Source: Gnetum montanum
Lineage: Eukaryota; Streptophyta; Gnetopsida; Gnetales; Gnetaceae
Reading direction: 5' to 3'
Assembly: GCA_015680685.1 (NCBI GenBank)
Contig: MNCI01010715.1
Coordinates: 522,945 to 586,944 of the forward strand
Length of the DNA: 64,000 bases
Shown: positions 46,500 through 59,023 of the stretch, one piece after another
Layout of the letters: each line of letters begins with the position of its first letter
Numbering within the stretch: the stretch's first letter is position 1
Notes under the pieces: model-generated
What the model saw: only the letters and a program-made list of their open reading frames with translations
What the model was told of the DNA's origin: nothing
The model's database searches: none
Program-made: the position numbers and the translations under genes

Positions 46500-48888
46500 T
46501 GCTAGAGATACAAGGTGACTAGACACATTAGGTTGTGAGTGTTTTGGAGGATTATTGGATCAAAAAATGGTCATTTCTTAGATTTATTATTTGAACCACT
46601 CGGTTAGAAGGCCGATTGTAAATTTATAGCCCTCATAGCATTTCATTGCTGCGACTATGGGGGAATTTTGTCCTGCATAGATGGAGCAAGAGGCAACTAG
46701 GTTGATGGCAAAGGAATGTGTGCAGATGAATGTGGAGGATGGTATGGATATGAGGGCTCCCTTTGAGTAAATGGTGAATGAGTTCAATGGTACTTTCAAG
46801 GATAATAGTGATGTTGGAATGAGGTGTGGCTAGCAGAGCCACGTGGAGAAATAGGTTGCTAAACATAGTACCCATATGGATTTGGTTGCCTATAAGGATA
46901 CTTTTGTCTCAGTGGTGGTATCCCCCATAACTATGGTTGCTACCACTACTAATATTAGTCATACAGTTGTGGTGGAGTTCCACTTGGATAGTAAGCTTGT
47001 TGTTGCTAGTGGAACTGCCTTGGATTACCTTGAGGATAAGGTAATTGTCTAGGTTCTTGCCTCCTTACTAGTCAAGGATTCAGCACATACAACCTAGACT
47101 CTTGTAAGTGTGACACCATAAGGCAACATCCCTTAGGATCCTCATATTTACAAATGTCACATCCAACATCATCATCAGAGTCTATCTCCACAGCTTCTTC
47201 TACTATAGCAACTTTGCCCTTACCTCTTTGGTAGACATGTTCAACTTCTTTTCACCTCCTATGGCCATAATCATTATTTTGCTCTTTAGATTCTTCAACA
47301 ATCTTCATAGCAATTTGGAAATTTTCATCCAAAGAGTCCCATAGTTTATCAACCTTTTCTGAAATATCATAAATAGATTGTTAGATGGGTAAGGTTTTCT
47401 TGTTCACCATCTCATCGAGTGGTGACTCCTCATCATAGAATCAAACCTCCCTTTTCCTTATGGAAGGGCCTCTCTTATATTCTTCTGCACTTTCCTCTTT
47501 CTCAACTCACCTTCTTCTTTTGCCACCTACTCTATCAACCTTTGGATCTAATGATCTCTCAATTTAGACAATCTCCCTTGGGCATAAACCCCAAGAGTTC
47601 TTTTGGTTTCTGCTCTAATCCCATCCATAATGTGGCAGAGTTATTCCCTCTAAGAATAACCATGGCTAGGGAATCAATGTAAGAGAGAATAATATCTACC
47701 CATGATAGCATCCAAGGGTTCATGTGTTCCCTATTTCCAGCCTTGGATTTGCCTTCTCAAATTAGACACTCTAGAGTACATCTGGTATTTGTCATTAAAT
47801 AGTTCTAGCATGGTACTCCATCTGTTAATGGATTCTGGTTTCAAGGACTAATACCAACTTTCTACCTCTTTGATGAGTGTCCTAGGGAATAGCTTCAATT
47901 TCTACTAGTTATTTTCTATGTTTTGTAAGGTGTAGGCATTGTGAAAGGCTTGTAGATGGTTTTAAGAATCAAAGTTATATCCCCCCTCAAATCTTGGAAT
48001 ATTGTTCATGTCTAAGCACTTAATCTGACTATCTCTCACATGCTTAGTTAGAATCTTTACAACCTATGAAATATTTAACATGCTTTGGGTTGCCAATAAA
48101 GGCTCATCATCATCATTATTTCATTTTTTCCAATGATGTCCTTTGTTACCCCTTCATTCATTATGAACCTAGTGATCAGTATTATTATCTCGCTGTTCAC
48201 CTCCATCACGATTGTTCCTTCTATGGCATTTTTCAAAACTAGAAGAGGAAGAAGAAGATGTAGATGAAGAGGGTGAAGAGGGAGGAGGACTTCCACCACC
48301 ATGGTATCTGCCAACTCCCCTTTGGTTTTCATGGCCACATTCATTAGTTTTCTTATCCTCTTGACACTTGACCGAGCCCCTGCCTTAACTGCCATCTTTA
48401 CCTAAACTTGGATTGTTGATAGTGGACCGTAGATTTAGGGCCACACCCCCATCACTAGTAACAAGGGGTGGATAATTTTCATGTTGAGAGCCCCCATAAG
48501 GAGGATCCTCATTGTCATCTTAGTTAAGCAAGAATAAGGGATTGGTGAACCGTTTTCCCTTCACAAACTCATGATGCTTCTCCTGATGTCGATCTCTCTT
48601 GCGTTGTGTTTTAGTGGGATGGTAGTCCCAATAGTCGTAATCATGCACAATGTACTCCTCTTGAAGATCTTGGATGCCCAACCTCTTAAGATTTTAAAGT
48701 AGCATCACAGGCACAAATTGACCAGGAGGCACTACAATGTTGCCTTCCATATCATGTCATCATAGTTGTTCATCCTACTGCAAGATGAAGGTGAAATCAA
48801 GCACATACTCATCTAAATGAGTATATACCACCTTGCATTCTTGAGGGACTGGCAGTTTAGCATCATCACACATGTGAGAAGAAGACAT
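46500..48888 (-). pseudogene. Element C gag
   Basis: The ATG at 48888 opens MSSSHM, parallel to the gag starts of A and B. The middle (48395-48075) is basic and Ser-rich, with low-complexity gaagaggaagaag tracts on the plus strand. The capsid-like block at about 47900-47560 corresponds to 5631-5329 of copy A. Stops are frequent. Confidence 0.7.
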
Positions 48889-49013
48889 TTTGCAAAACAA
48901 ATAAAATATCAGTGTGCTTATATAATTATATCATGTGTGAGAATGATGTTGACCTTAGGGTTCATCCAACAATGTTTATTGATCCTAGATAAAGTAGGTT
49001 CTAGACAAAAAGA

Positions 49014-49033
49014 GTCCCCAACAATAGTGTCAA
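49014..49033 (-). promoter_or_regulatory. Element C primer-binding site
   Basis: Directly inside the 5' LTR the minus strand reads TTGACACTATTGTTGGGGACT, aligned with TTGGCACCATTGTCGAGGACT of copy A. Two G-to-A and two C-to-T type changes from the presumed ancestral TGGCGCC form are visible. Confidence 0.65.
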
Positions 49034-49926
49034 TGATGAGCGACGAGGTACCCCTACACCTAACCATACCAATCACAAAGCATCCACGCGCAATTCAATT
49101 GAATTCCACAAACTCTATAGTTTTCTAGTGCACTAGTTCTCTAGGAAGTAAACTAGGCATTGAGAACATTCGTTGTCTTCCCAACTACACTTGTGAAGCT
49201 CAAGGGTATGGTTTAAGTGTAATTAAGGCACATGATTTTTATCATTTTATATTTTATGGTTTTGGTGCCTGAAATAAACAAGATAGAGAATAAAGTAATT
49301 TAATGTCTACTTTAATCTAATTGGCTAACTATTATTTAACTAGTCCTAACATAAGTATCTGGTCCCACTTATTGTACAAATCCTGAACTCATATAACATT
49401 GCTAGGTTACCAAGCATTAAGCACTGCTGAGATTACCAAACTTCATATGCATGCTCGAAGTGGTCATACTTATGTGTTTACTTAATTGTGATTTAACTTA
49501 TCTCGCTTGATTACTTAATTAGCTTAATTACTAAAGAACATTGAATAAATAATTGAAAACATTAAATGCATGAATAAAACATTTAAGCTATCCAGAATGC
49601 TACAAGATGTATCAAGAAGCTCGTCTTTATTGCCGCACACACTGTCATGCTTAGGTACAACAATGCTCAAATAAAGATCCATACACTCAATGACTCCTAC
49701 TGTGGGCACTTAGGAAAATATTCTAACTTTCAAAGGTAAAAACTGCAAGAGCTTTGCTACAACTATGACCAAAAATGTCCTAAAACACAACGGATTGACA
49801 TGTATTTATAGGCAAGAACAAGCCCTGCATTGATGAGGCCGCATCGACGAGGCCTAGTCAATGTGGCCCAATCAACTGGGCCTAGTCGACTAGGCCTTGT
49901 CGACGTAGCCAATCCGCGACTCATCA
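49034..49926 (-). repeat. Element C 5' LTR
   Basis: 893 bp, TGATGAG to CTCATCA, followed by the duplication CTAGT. The U3 edge (49840-49915) has repeated palindromic words such as cctagtcgactagg. Confidence 0.9.
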
Positions 49927-49931
49927 CTAGT

Positions 49932-50140
49932 CACAAGCCTCTTCATTTGAAAGTTCATGTTATGGATTTGAATTTGGTTAGGGAGGTGTTAGCGCTTGAA
50001 ACTTTTTTAACAATATTTATCCCCCGAACATATAGTCAAATTAAAACTTTATAACTCAACATTGCCCACCAAAATCAAACTCATAACTTGGAGCTTCTAA
50101 ATCAAGAGTCTTACCACTAGGCTAACACCTAATTGTTTTC
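49932..50140. repeat. tRNA-like SINE modules beside element C
   Basis: Joined with 36764-36775, the sequence before C inserted reads TTAGCCTAGTCACAAG (box A type) and, about 30 bases on, GGATTTGAATTTGG (box B type) on the plus strand. A second module lies on the minus strand with box A TAGCCTAGTGG at 50124-50114 and box B-like GAGTTTGATTT at 50082-50072. Such A and B boxes with about 30-base spacing mark tRNA-derived SINEs. No intact tRNA cloverleaf is present. Confidence 0.5.
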
Positions 50141-51026
50141 CCTCCCTCCTACTTTCCCCCCTCTTCCTCATAACTTTTTATGGTTTGTTTCTTTTCTTTT
50201 TTTCTTTTTTTTTCATAGACCCCCCACCCCCAAAAAAATGAATAGTAATTTAAAAATAATATTCAAGGTATATCCAATCAACAATAATGGGGATACCTTT
50301 TCAAGTTTTCATCCTTATAACCATTCTTAGCAACCTTGCCTATTCAAAAGCACCCTCATAGGTTTTTAGTTCTTATTAAATGGTTTCTTGTCAAGGGAAT
50401 AGAAAAAATCTTTCTTTGAGGAAAAGAAAAAGAATCATTAAGAAATAATGAGCAAGTAGCAAAAGGAGCTAAAAGCTTTTCCAACTTGAGCCTTCAAAAA
50501 AAATGAAACTAATATTGCAAGAAACAAATTAATTATCCAACTTTCACTAGAAGCTCTTTTGTTTGAAGCTATAATTGAAAAGCAACATCTTGGGGCATCT
50601 AATATTTAACTCGTAAAGACAGGTCATAGTGATGCGGTTGTTGCTCGAAAATAATGGCACACTGAAGCTTCCAAATAAAATAAAGAATTAACGATCGAAG
50701 ATACTTCCAAATGCAAAGAAAGGAGGTACACAAAGCTAAGACATATAACCAATATGATACATTAAAGGTTTAGAAGAATTAAAGAGGAATATAAATCTTA
50801 TAGGTAACTAGAAGTACCAACCTCTTGCCTAACAAGAGCATGAACCATTGAGAAGAGGTTAGCAATTCAAATCATACTTGAGGCATCATTACTTCTTCTA
50901 AATTTATAAAGCCTAATTATAGGCATTCTTTTGAGGTCCAACACCACTCCTTAGATATAAACACATTAGTTGTTTAGTGATGAACCATTGTTTTATCTTT
51001 CGTTATTGGCCTAATTGTAAGGATGA
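50141..51026. other. Intergenic, nothing recognised
   Basis: A/T-rich sequence with a T/C-rich tract at 50180-50230. I see no coding frame or repeat here that I can name. Confidence 0.5.
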
Positions 51027-51266
51027 ATTCCTAAGTAGGCATCCCTAAATATGTTGAGTCTTTTCTTTTGTGTTATTTCTATTTGTTCTATTAAATACTA
51101 CATGTATATTTTTTACCCTTTCTATCTAGTTTGTTAGATGCTACACATTCCTAAATAGGCATCCCTAAATATGTTGAGTCATTCCTTTTGTGTTATTTCT
51201 ATTTGTTCTATAAAATACTACATGTATATTTTTTACCCTCTCTATCTAGTTTGTTAAATGCTACAC
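51027..51266. repeat. Tandem duplication, two 120-bp units
   Basis: 51027-51146 and 51147-51266 are near-identical copies, both beginning attcctaaRtaggcatccc. Only a handful of positions differ, so this duplication is much younger than the retroelements. Confidence 0.9.
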
Positions 51267-51289
51267 ATGTACTTGATGCTCTATTTTAA

Positions 51290-51390
51290 ATAATAAAACT
51301 TTTTTCTTTTTTCTTTTTCTTTTTTTGGATACCACCACCCCACAACCTCCTCAAGTTAAGTGTCGTGACCATTGTGCTATACCCCTCTTA
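51290..51390 (-). repeat. tRNA-like SINE module with A-rich tail
   Basis: The minus strand reads TAGCACAATGGTCACGAC (box A type, 51379-51362) and a GAGGTTGTGGG segment where box B is expected. It then runs into an A-rich tail (51326-51300). Box, spacing and tail fit a short tRNA-derived SINE, but box B is poor. Confidence 0.45.
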
Positions 51391-51659
51391 ACTATTTTAA
51401 ACTTCAAAAGCTTTTTCCTTTCATGATATGATATTTAAATTTTTATTATTCTCCTAAATGCTGTTTAAAAACAGTGGAAAAAACACACCTTGAAAACCCT
51501 TTTTTAATAGAAAGATGACTGCAATTGGTTGGTAACAGCCTTCACAGATAAGCTGCTCAAACTTTCGTTCCTGCTACTTAAAGTGACTTAAAAAGGAGGA
51601 GTTGATTACTTTGAGAAAGGGTCAAAACTGTAAAGTTTTTCCACCTTAATTCAAGAAAT

Positions 51660-51829
51660 TCTCAGATTTGTAGTGCGCTTGCGCCTATATTTGGGCGATG
51701 GAGCGGAGGTACTATCTGCAGCCGTATATATTTCATTCAACTCAAGCAAACTAAGATCTGAGCAAGCTTCTTTGTCGTTGTTTGTCGGTGAAATTCTTCT
51801 ACTGGCATTCGGTTTTCCGGTAGATGTTT
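51660..51829 (+). promoter_or_regulatory. Possible VPS55 upstream region or 5' UTR exon
   Basis: A less A/T-rich stretch carries TATA-like gtatatatttc (about 51723) and ends in a donor-like ttccg-gtagat at about 51829. Just before the VPS55 ATG there is an acceptor-like attatcag at 53339-53346. A 5' UTR intron of about 1.5 kb would join them. This is inferred from motif and position only. Confidence 0.3.
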
Positions 51830-53373
51830 TTATCTTGTTAATTTTTTCCTTTGTTTAATCTTTTTCAAAATTCTTCTACTGTCAGAAGAAGGTTCTGATT
51901 TATTTCGATTTTCTGCTTCTATTATATCTCAAATATCAGAATTTGATCCTTGAGTCATCAGTTTTTGCTGGGTTTTCATTGGGATCCGTTAACACATTCT
52001 GTACGCACATGGTAAAGAAACCAAATTATGTCCTAGGCTTCCGTTTTTGTGGTTGCATATTTTCATTTGGCAAATTTTGTCATGAAAATTTTAGAGTTTT
52101 GCTGTTTGACTTTTTGTCACAGATGTTTTAATAGAGTTTTCTCTACGCCCAATCCGAGTATAATAAAACGGTTTACATAATGCAATATTTGTTTTCTAGC
52201 ACAATCCGAGAATAATAAAACGGGTTTAATGATGCTATTTTTCGTGCCCTTCTTTCATTCAAAATCGCAACTTGTGGAGCTGCACTATAACACTAATCAA
52301 ATTTCATCAAATTTTGTCTTAAAAAAGTGTTGTACAAATGTTAAAATTGCCGTTAATTTTATTTTATTTTATTCTATCTTTTTGTACACTGTTCATTGGA
52401 AATTCCTAAATATGCCTACCTTGAATTGTCTTTGGTTTTTACATTTTTAGTTGCAAATTCAAGATCTTGTTGAATCTAAACATCAAGTTTCAGATAAGGC
52501 AGCTAAGTAGAGAAATCATCTTCCTTGTGTATTAAGATGGAACACTTGGTATGATTGCTTTAATGCATTATCAATTGCATAAAGTCATATATGGTTGTAT
52601 GAAAATACATCATATTTTATGTACTTTTAGTGGCTCAAGTCATACCCTTAAATGCTAGGTTCAGTATCTGAAATCATTATTTGCTGAAGCATATGGTCTG
52701 AGTTATTAAGGCATTCAGGAGCATGACTAGGTTCCACAATAACTGCTTGTGGTAACTCTTAAGTGCTTTGCAAGGAAACCTTTCTTTGTCCATGCAGTAT
52801 TACTGGATTGGGTACGATCCAGTGTCCAATGTTCCCCAGTACTATTCCGGTATACCTGATTAATCTCATTGGGAATTGAACCCTAACCACCTAGATATTG
52901 TATAATTCCACTTAGAAATTGAGATATTAGCCGGGTATTTTTGTCTAATTTATCAGTCTTGCATACCTTAAAAATGAAAAAAGAAAAGTTAATTATTAAA
53001 CTGTGTGGAGAAGATTATTTTGGAGAGGAACATTCATAAATTAGTTTATTTAATAATTTTGAATTGCCTTGGACATTGTTTTCTGAAACATATTTGAACT
53101 AAATTTGTAAAAGAGAAATGCATTCTGTTCATATATTGCTTCATATTTTTGAATTAGAATTTCTATTGCATTTATTGATTTAGATTGCCATTTTACACCT
53201 ATCTTGCCTAAAAGAATCTATCACTTTTCAATAGTTAGTGGAAATAATAACTAACATATTTATTTTCTTATGATTTGTTGCATAAATTGGTCGATCACTG
53301 CTTGTTGCAAAACTTGGAAACTTCAGCGTAAGTATAATATTATCAGGTTGCTTACACTCTTCTGGTAACATAT

Positions 53374-54088
53374 ATGGCTGATATGCCCCGTTACATGCAT
53401 GCATGCTTTCAATCATTCAGGCTTGCTTTCTTGGCAATCTTGTGTTCTGCAGGAATTGTTTTGCAAATCCTGGTTAGCATCTTGTATTTCTTTTTTCTTT
53501 TTGCAGTGTTAACTCATTCCTTGATTTTATTTCTTTCTTTAACAAATGACATTGTGTGCATACAGGCATGTGCTTTGTATAATAATTGGTGGCCAATGCT
53601 AACTGGTAATGTCCTCATTTCACTTTAGGGACACAGCTTTATATTTCAGATGTGAATGAATCCCAACATTAATAATTAAAATTTTCATTAGCTGCTAAGC
53701 AAAAATGGTTTATGAATTTGCAGTGATTACGTATGTTATGATACCTATGCCATGCTTATTTTTTGCTGGTGATGATTCATCAATTATTAGTTCAGAGAGT
53801 GCTGGAGGGTATGTCTTTGTTTTTCCACTTTCAGGAGATGTAGTGGATGCATGATTACATATTTATCCTTTTGGACACATCTGTTGCAGATGGCTGGATG
53901 CAGCAAAATTCTTAACAGGGGCTTCTTTGATATGGAGCATCGCAATACCATCAATTCTTAAGCATGCAAACCTGATAGGCTTGGGAGCAATGCTTTTGGT
54001 ATTTGCATCACTTTTTATGTTTGCCTGCACAGCTATTTTGTATTTTATGATGAGCAGTGAAAATGATTATAGTTATTCTTTATTTTGA
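53374..54088 (+). CDS. VPS55: Vacuolar protein sorting 55 family protein (LEPROT-like)
   Basis: Exons 53374-53472, 53566-53605, 53724-53808 and 53890-54088, all with GT-AG introns, join to 423 bases and a 140-residue protein, the normal size for the family. VPS55 proteins are small four-helix endosomal membrane proteins that help traffic from late endosome to vacuole (family knowledge). Visible marks: hydrophobic helix LAFLAILCSAGIVLQIL; ACALYNNWWPMLT; VITYVMIPMPCLFFAG; KFLTGASLIWSIAIPSILKHA, the most conserved block; a last helix LGAMLLVFASLFMFACTAIL; then a short polar tail ending TGA. A donor-like gt in the last exon (54000) was not used, because the frame stays open to a natural end. No defect is visible. 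Confidence 0.92.
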
Positions 54089-55190
54089 GATGTACTGGCT
54101 TGTGTGTCGTTTATGTTTTTCTTCCCAGAAAAGGCAGTGATGATGATTAGATGTTGTTGATATGGTTTCTGTATGAATGAATATATAGGTTGTTGATAAG
54201 GCTTATTTGCAAGAGATTCTATATGATTTGATGGTTTCCTTTATAATGGTGTTGTTTCTGTCTTTAGCTAAAGTTGTTGACCAGTAAAATTAAATAATTC
54301 CTGCTTGTATTATACAAAACTTACGAATTGTTAGACGCCTCTCTAATTTTGATTAATATTCAATGCTGGTTATGATGTGTTATAACCCAACAGTTAACTT
54401 TTTGGAGTTAGATTTTGTCAACTCTTAATGTGGCGAAAAGTTCTTTCTCTGGAGAATAATTCGTGCTGTTATTAGCAATGTGCCTGCCTGCCTTGGACTC
54501 ATGTAATTGCTGTTTCCAAATATATCTGGTTACCTGCTCCAACTTTTGATTTTTACCTCAACTAAGAGTTACCCGCGCTTTCGTATATACTTCTTTAAGA
54601 GTCTCAGTCCTTTCATTTTTACCTAGAAACGTCCATGAAATTGTTATTTGTACTGTATCAATAAGATTGGATTCATGGAACATGAAGTAATTGCTGCTCC
54701 AGTTTGTATACAAAGCTTTCTGGTTTTTATTTTAATTCACTTATTATTTAGATGCAGAACATAAACCTTCTGAATGCCAATAACCTGCATGATAAATTAT
54801 GTTACAATAGATCCTAGAGTCTAATTTCTACCTAAAGGTTTCAACTTGTCTCTTGAGTGTTCTATTCTAAATTGAGTACACCTTGAGACATATAGGGATC
54901 ATGGTATTTTAAAAGAATTATAAAGGAATGAAGTAGTAAATTCTTGCTTGCAAATCCTTGTTAAAAATGAGCTAACTACTTGAACTTTCATAAATCTTTG
55001 GGTTGATTTGAACCTGTAAAAATTTTGAGTATCTTAGATTTATGAAGATAAAAAAAAAAGTGGTTTTTTAAAAATAAAATTTATGTTCAGTTTTGAAAAA
55101 ATTACCAATGGTATATTTTTGAGTGATGATAAGGTGCTTAGTTCTAAGTGTAAGCTTAAGCATAGTCACTCAAACAAGAGATTAGGCTTT
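54089..55190. other. VPS55 3' flank, nothing else recognised
   Basis: A/T-rich intergenic DNA. Possible plant-type polyadenylation words (attaaataattcc) occur near 54285. No other gene is visible. Confidence 0.4.
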
Positions 55191-55199
55191 TGCTAACAT

Positions 55200-55234
55200 T
55201 AAGCCTATGGTGTCCTATTTGAAAACCATAGGCT
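55200..55234. repeat. Short perfect hairpin
   Basis: AGCCTATGGT and ACCATAGGCT form a perfect 10-bp stem around a 13-base loop. It may be the end of a decayed inverted-repeat element, but no partner or target duplication is seen. Confidence 0.6.
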
Positions 55235-55679
55235 ATAATCTTCGATGGCCCATACCATACTTCACTTGTGCAGTTATTTCTATATTATTACTAAATTAAC
55301 ATTTATTTTTAAACCATATTAATAGATTAAAAAGGAGCTAACTAAATCAAAACTAGTTTATTACCATAAAAGCATTTTGCTTCTTAATGATCGTAAGTTT
55401 ATTGTTTCATTGGGTAAGATATAAGATATAATGAGAGCTTCAAGTGATGTGAAAATGCTAGCATCAAAGTTATATGCAACTCTAAGAAATTGGGAAGATA
55501 AAATATTAAGATATAAGATCAAATTAAATGCTTTATTATCTATTTATTGGTTTAGATACAAATTACTACAATAAAACTTACCATTAGCTCATAAAAAGAG
55601 CAAGAATTGATGCACCAAAGAGAATTAATGAACAATACCAAAAAATTTACATAAAACTTAATTTTGAATAAATATTTTT

Positions 55680-56660
55680 TATTTTTTATTAAAAGTGTAA
55701 ATAATGATGGAGATTCCAAAAATGCTTGTCCCAAGTCTAGATATAAAAGGAGGAGGGTTAGCATAAGGTTGGCACTTAACTATAAAAACTTGTCAAATTT
55801 CATGGATGAGTTCTTTTTAGATTTTGTAAATGCTAGGGCATTCCTTAGATATGATGTGTAGTAGTCACAAGATAGAAAATGTGGCAACTACAAATGAAAA
55901 AAAGATCTACCTCTTCGTAGAGGTAAATAGCAAAGAAGAACTTCTGTAGCTAGCCCCATTTTGTTGGAACAAGGTAAAATGATGACAACAATAAATAATG
56001 ATGGAATAGAGGCAACAATTCAAGGCAAAGAAGTCTCTCATTGTGAAAAATTCCACTATTTAGGATTAATGCTTCAACTAGATAGTGAATTGATAAGGCA
56101 TAGAAAACAAGATGAAACAAGATCGTCAAAATATAGAGAGGGTAGTAGCATTTACAAAATAGGAATCAAGCCTATTATTTCATATAGTATTGATTGTTGG
56201 ATTGCAAAAGAAAAAGATATTAATAAATAGATATGGTAGAAATGGGAACGGTTGGATGCCAAATGTTATAAGAAGAGCTACATCGTACAATACATAGAAA
56301 GATTTAGAGTGACTTCTATTATTAAGAAGCTACAAAAATGACATTAGATAATTTTGGCAATCCAATATAGATCTAAAAGGTATCGAAACTACATAATGAG
56401 TATCTCAAATCATTAGCTATATCACAATTCCATAAAAAAGCTGAAAGGAAGACAATAAAAGATATGGGGAAAATTTATTTTAAATGACATGGAAAAAAAC
56501 TGCCAAAAAAAGACAAGAAAAACAAAGAAAAATGATTGAAAATAATCTGAAAAATAGCATATAGATAAAAGATTTAGCTCTTAATAAAGATAGGATGATG
56601 ACTAGGAGGATGATGATGAATATTTTTCAAGAGCTTTCCAATAATATATCATATGAATTT
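55680..56660 (+). pseudogene. LINE (RTE-type) reverse transcriptase 3' fragment
   Basis: The frame at 55961-56230 contains CEKFHYLGLMLQLDSEL and IGIKPIISYSIDCWIAKE, which match the KFxYLG and KPxxLYGxECW words near the C-terminus of plant RTE-like LINE RTs. Just upstream, 55800-55960 is a broken stretch of the same region, and 56230-56640 continues it with many stops. Only the end of the element is present, as usual for 5'-truncated LINEs. Confidence 0.6.
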
Positions 56661-59023
56661 GATATTTAATTCAATCAACATTTGTCCAAAGCTATTTTGT
56701 AATTTCAATATTACTATAAAGTCTCATCTCATCACCATCTTTATGCCTTTATCCTAACAAAATAGTAAAATAATATGGTTTGTGTGATTAGTATGTTATC
56801 TTATTATTCAAATCATTTGTATTACCCATTTCTCATTCTCAAAATTCAAAATCATTCTTATTACTAAAAACCATAATTGTAGATAACACTCTGAAATTCA
56901 AATCATTCTAATTACCCATTTCTCATTCTCAAAATTCAAAATCATTCCTATTATTATTCTCAAAATTCAAATCATTTGTCAAAAATAACTAGCTTAGTTA
57001 TATGTTTATAATATATATCTATCATTTAACTAAAAAACCCTTCCAAAAACTAAGTTAAATTATAATTCTTCTACCATTTACTGGATTCAATATATTCCAT
57101 AAATTGCCTAGAAAAAAAAGGATTACCAATTTCAAATTTGATAATTCATAGATTAATATTTTTTATACATGCTCCCTTTACCCTTGCCCTTCTAAATACA
57201 AAGCAAGACAGAAGCTGCAAATTCACTCACTCATTGAAGACTCATTGAACAATATCTTATTTAGATTTACCAATAAAGCCTCTCAATCAAAACAACTATA
57301 TTTTTTATAAAATAACTTCCATTACTGAAAATATTTCCAGCACAGTTGGGTTTTCTATGAAGAGCATTCTTTTGTATTAACTTCAACTATGCCATGTTGC
57401 GTGGGTGAGCCAAACGTTACACCATGATCATGAAATGCTTTTTAAAAAGTCGCAGCTATGTCAGCGGATGCATGTATGCCTTCACCATTTTAAACTCTTT
57501 TTTTAAAGCCAGGTTCCCAAATAATTCAAAATTACTCCTTAAACAAGAACCGGCAGCAGCGCTTGGTCTATTCACACCAAAGTTATTTCAAAGTGGCCTT
57601 ATGCATCTCATTTTCTCACAAACACAAACAAGAAAAAAAAACTTGAAATAACAAACCAAGAAAAAACCACGTAACCATATGCTAATTGATGAAAAAACAG
57701 ATCATATTACCACGATATAACATAAGCGCTGATAATACAAAAATTACCTCTTCCAAATATTCGTTCTCCTGCACAACTTGTGCTTTTCTACCAAATGGTT
57801 TTTCAGGTTGATGCAGTGTACAGTTTATCAGATTTGAAGAGCGAAAAAGATGCAGCACAGTTCAAGAAAATAATGAAGACTTGCCCACACCAATCTTCTC
57901 TAGGATCAGACTTTTAGCCTTAACGTGCAGGCATGCCGAAAGCATTAATATAGTCTGCTGTGGGCAGGGTTCAACCAGCTCCACAACACGCTAAATAATG
58001 GCGTAACAGGAAAATTGCGCAATCGTTATTTATATAGGATAGAATAAACGATAAGCTTAAGAACATGGATGGCAACCCAAAAAACCCCAGACCTGGTACG
58101 TTGCCCAACACAACACAATCAATAGGAACGTAACCGTGGCGAATACAACCACGCTAATCGATCATCATAAAATTCGATAGTGTTATATTCCATTTTCATT
58201 GTAAAATTTATGTACACCGTTCGAGACATGAAGTTGCTTTTATTTCTGTTCTGCAATCCCCTGCTAGAAAAAACTTTCATGCCAGCATATTTTTAAACAC
58301 TGCAACTCTAGACTGAGTGAGAAAACACTTCCGGCAGAAATGAAGTGGTATCATACATCATACATCAGTATAATACCAAGTTCCAGTACACGAAGAACTC
58401 AAATATTGAATACAAAGACTCGCATTTGGTTTTGTGCCCTTAAAAGATTGGTGAATAACACATTGTGCAAAGGTTTTAAAAGAAAGTTGCTTTCGATTCA
58501 CAGGAAATAAGTGGAGAGATTAGATTAGTAGTATTTTTTTCATCAACTGCTAAAAATTTCTTCTTAAAAGCCCTTCGAAATTCTACCACCACAAACATGT
58601 GAGCATACGTTCTTCAGTCCGGCGAGGATAACGCGTGTGGATTGTAAAATATTGTTCAAAGTATATTATATAGACTTTGGCACACTAAACTGGAATATTA
58701 GCTGTCTCTACATGCATCCGGATATATTAACTGCACCTAATTACAAACAAAAACGCTAAATAGCTTTCATAGATATAAGAATGGAACATCCTAATTCTGT
58801 TTTATGTTGCAGACATATCGTTCAACATTGCCATTTAAAAATTACAGATTTTAGAAGTCGTCTCGCAACCCTACTTTGAATTACATTTGTCGAGAAAACA
58901 AGCGCTGTCCAAAGAGATCAAGAACAATATCCAATGAAGACAGTTTCAAAAACTAAACGCACACACAGTAGGCTGCCTGTAACAAAAGCCTAAACATGAA
59001 TTCATCATGCTCGTCGCATTATT
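56661..59023. other. Intergenic between LINE remnant and SKP1
   Basis: No gene is recognised. At 56805-56985 a repeat with unit caaatcattYtRattacccatttctc recurs about two and a half times. The open frame at 57424-57651 has no family resemblance and is probably chance. Confidence 0.45.

Larger units (their letters stand above)
36776..49926 (-). mobile_element. Element C: complete Athila-like retrotransposon
   Basis: LTRs at 36776-37658 (3') and 49034-49926 (5') have inverted ends TGATGAG/CTCATCA. The 5-bp duplication CTAGT is at 36771-36775 and 49927-49931. On the minus strand the order is 5' LTR, primer-binding site, gag, protease, RT, RNase H, integrase, an extra gene region, polypurine tract, 3' LTR. 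A further coding region after integrase is the Athila arrangement (known). The two LTRs differ by roughly 10-12% by eye. All genes are broken. Confidence 0.9.

Noticed and set aside
51673-51858. 61-codon frame upstream of VPS55 as a protein
   Set aside because: Its base composition and donor-like end fit a 5' UTR exon better, and the frame has no family resemblance.
57424-57651. 75-codon frame between VPS55 and SKP1
   Set aside because: No domain, no splice context and ordinary A/T-rich surroundings; chance is sufficient.
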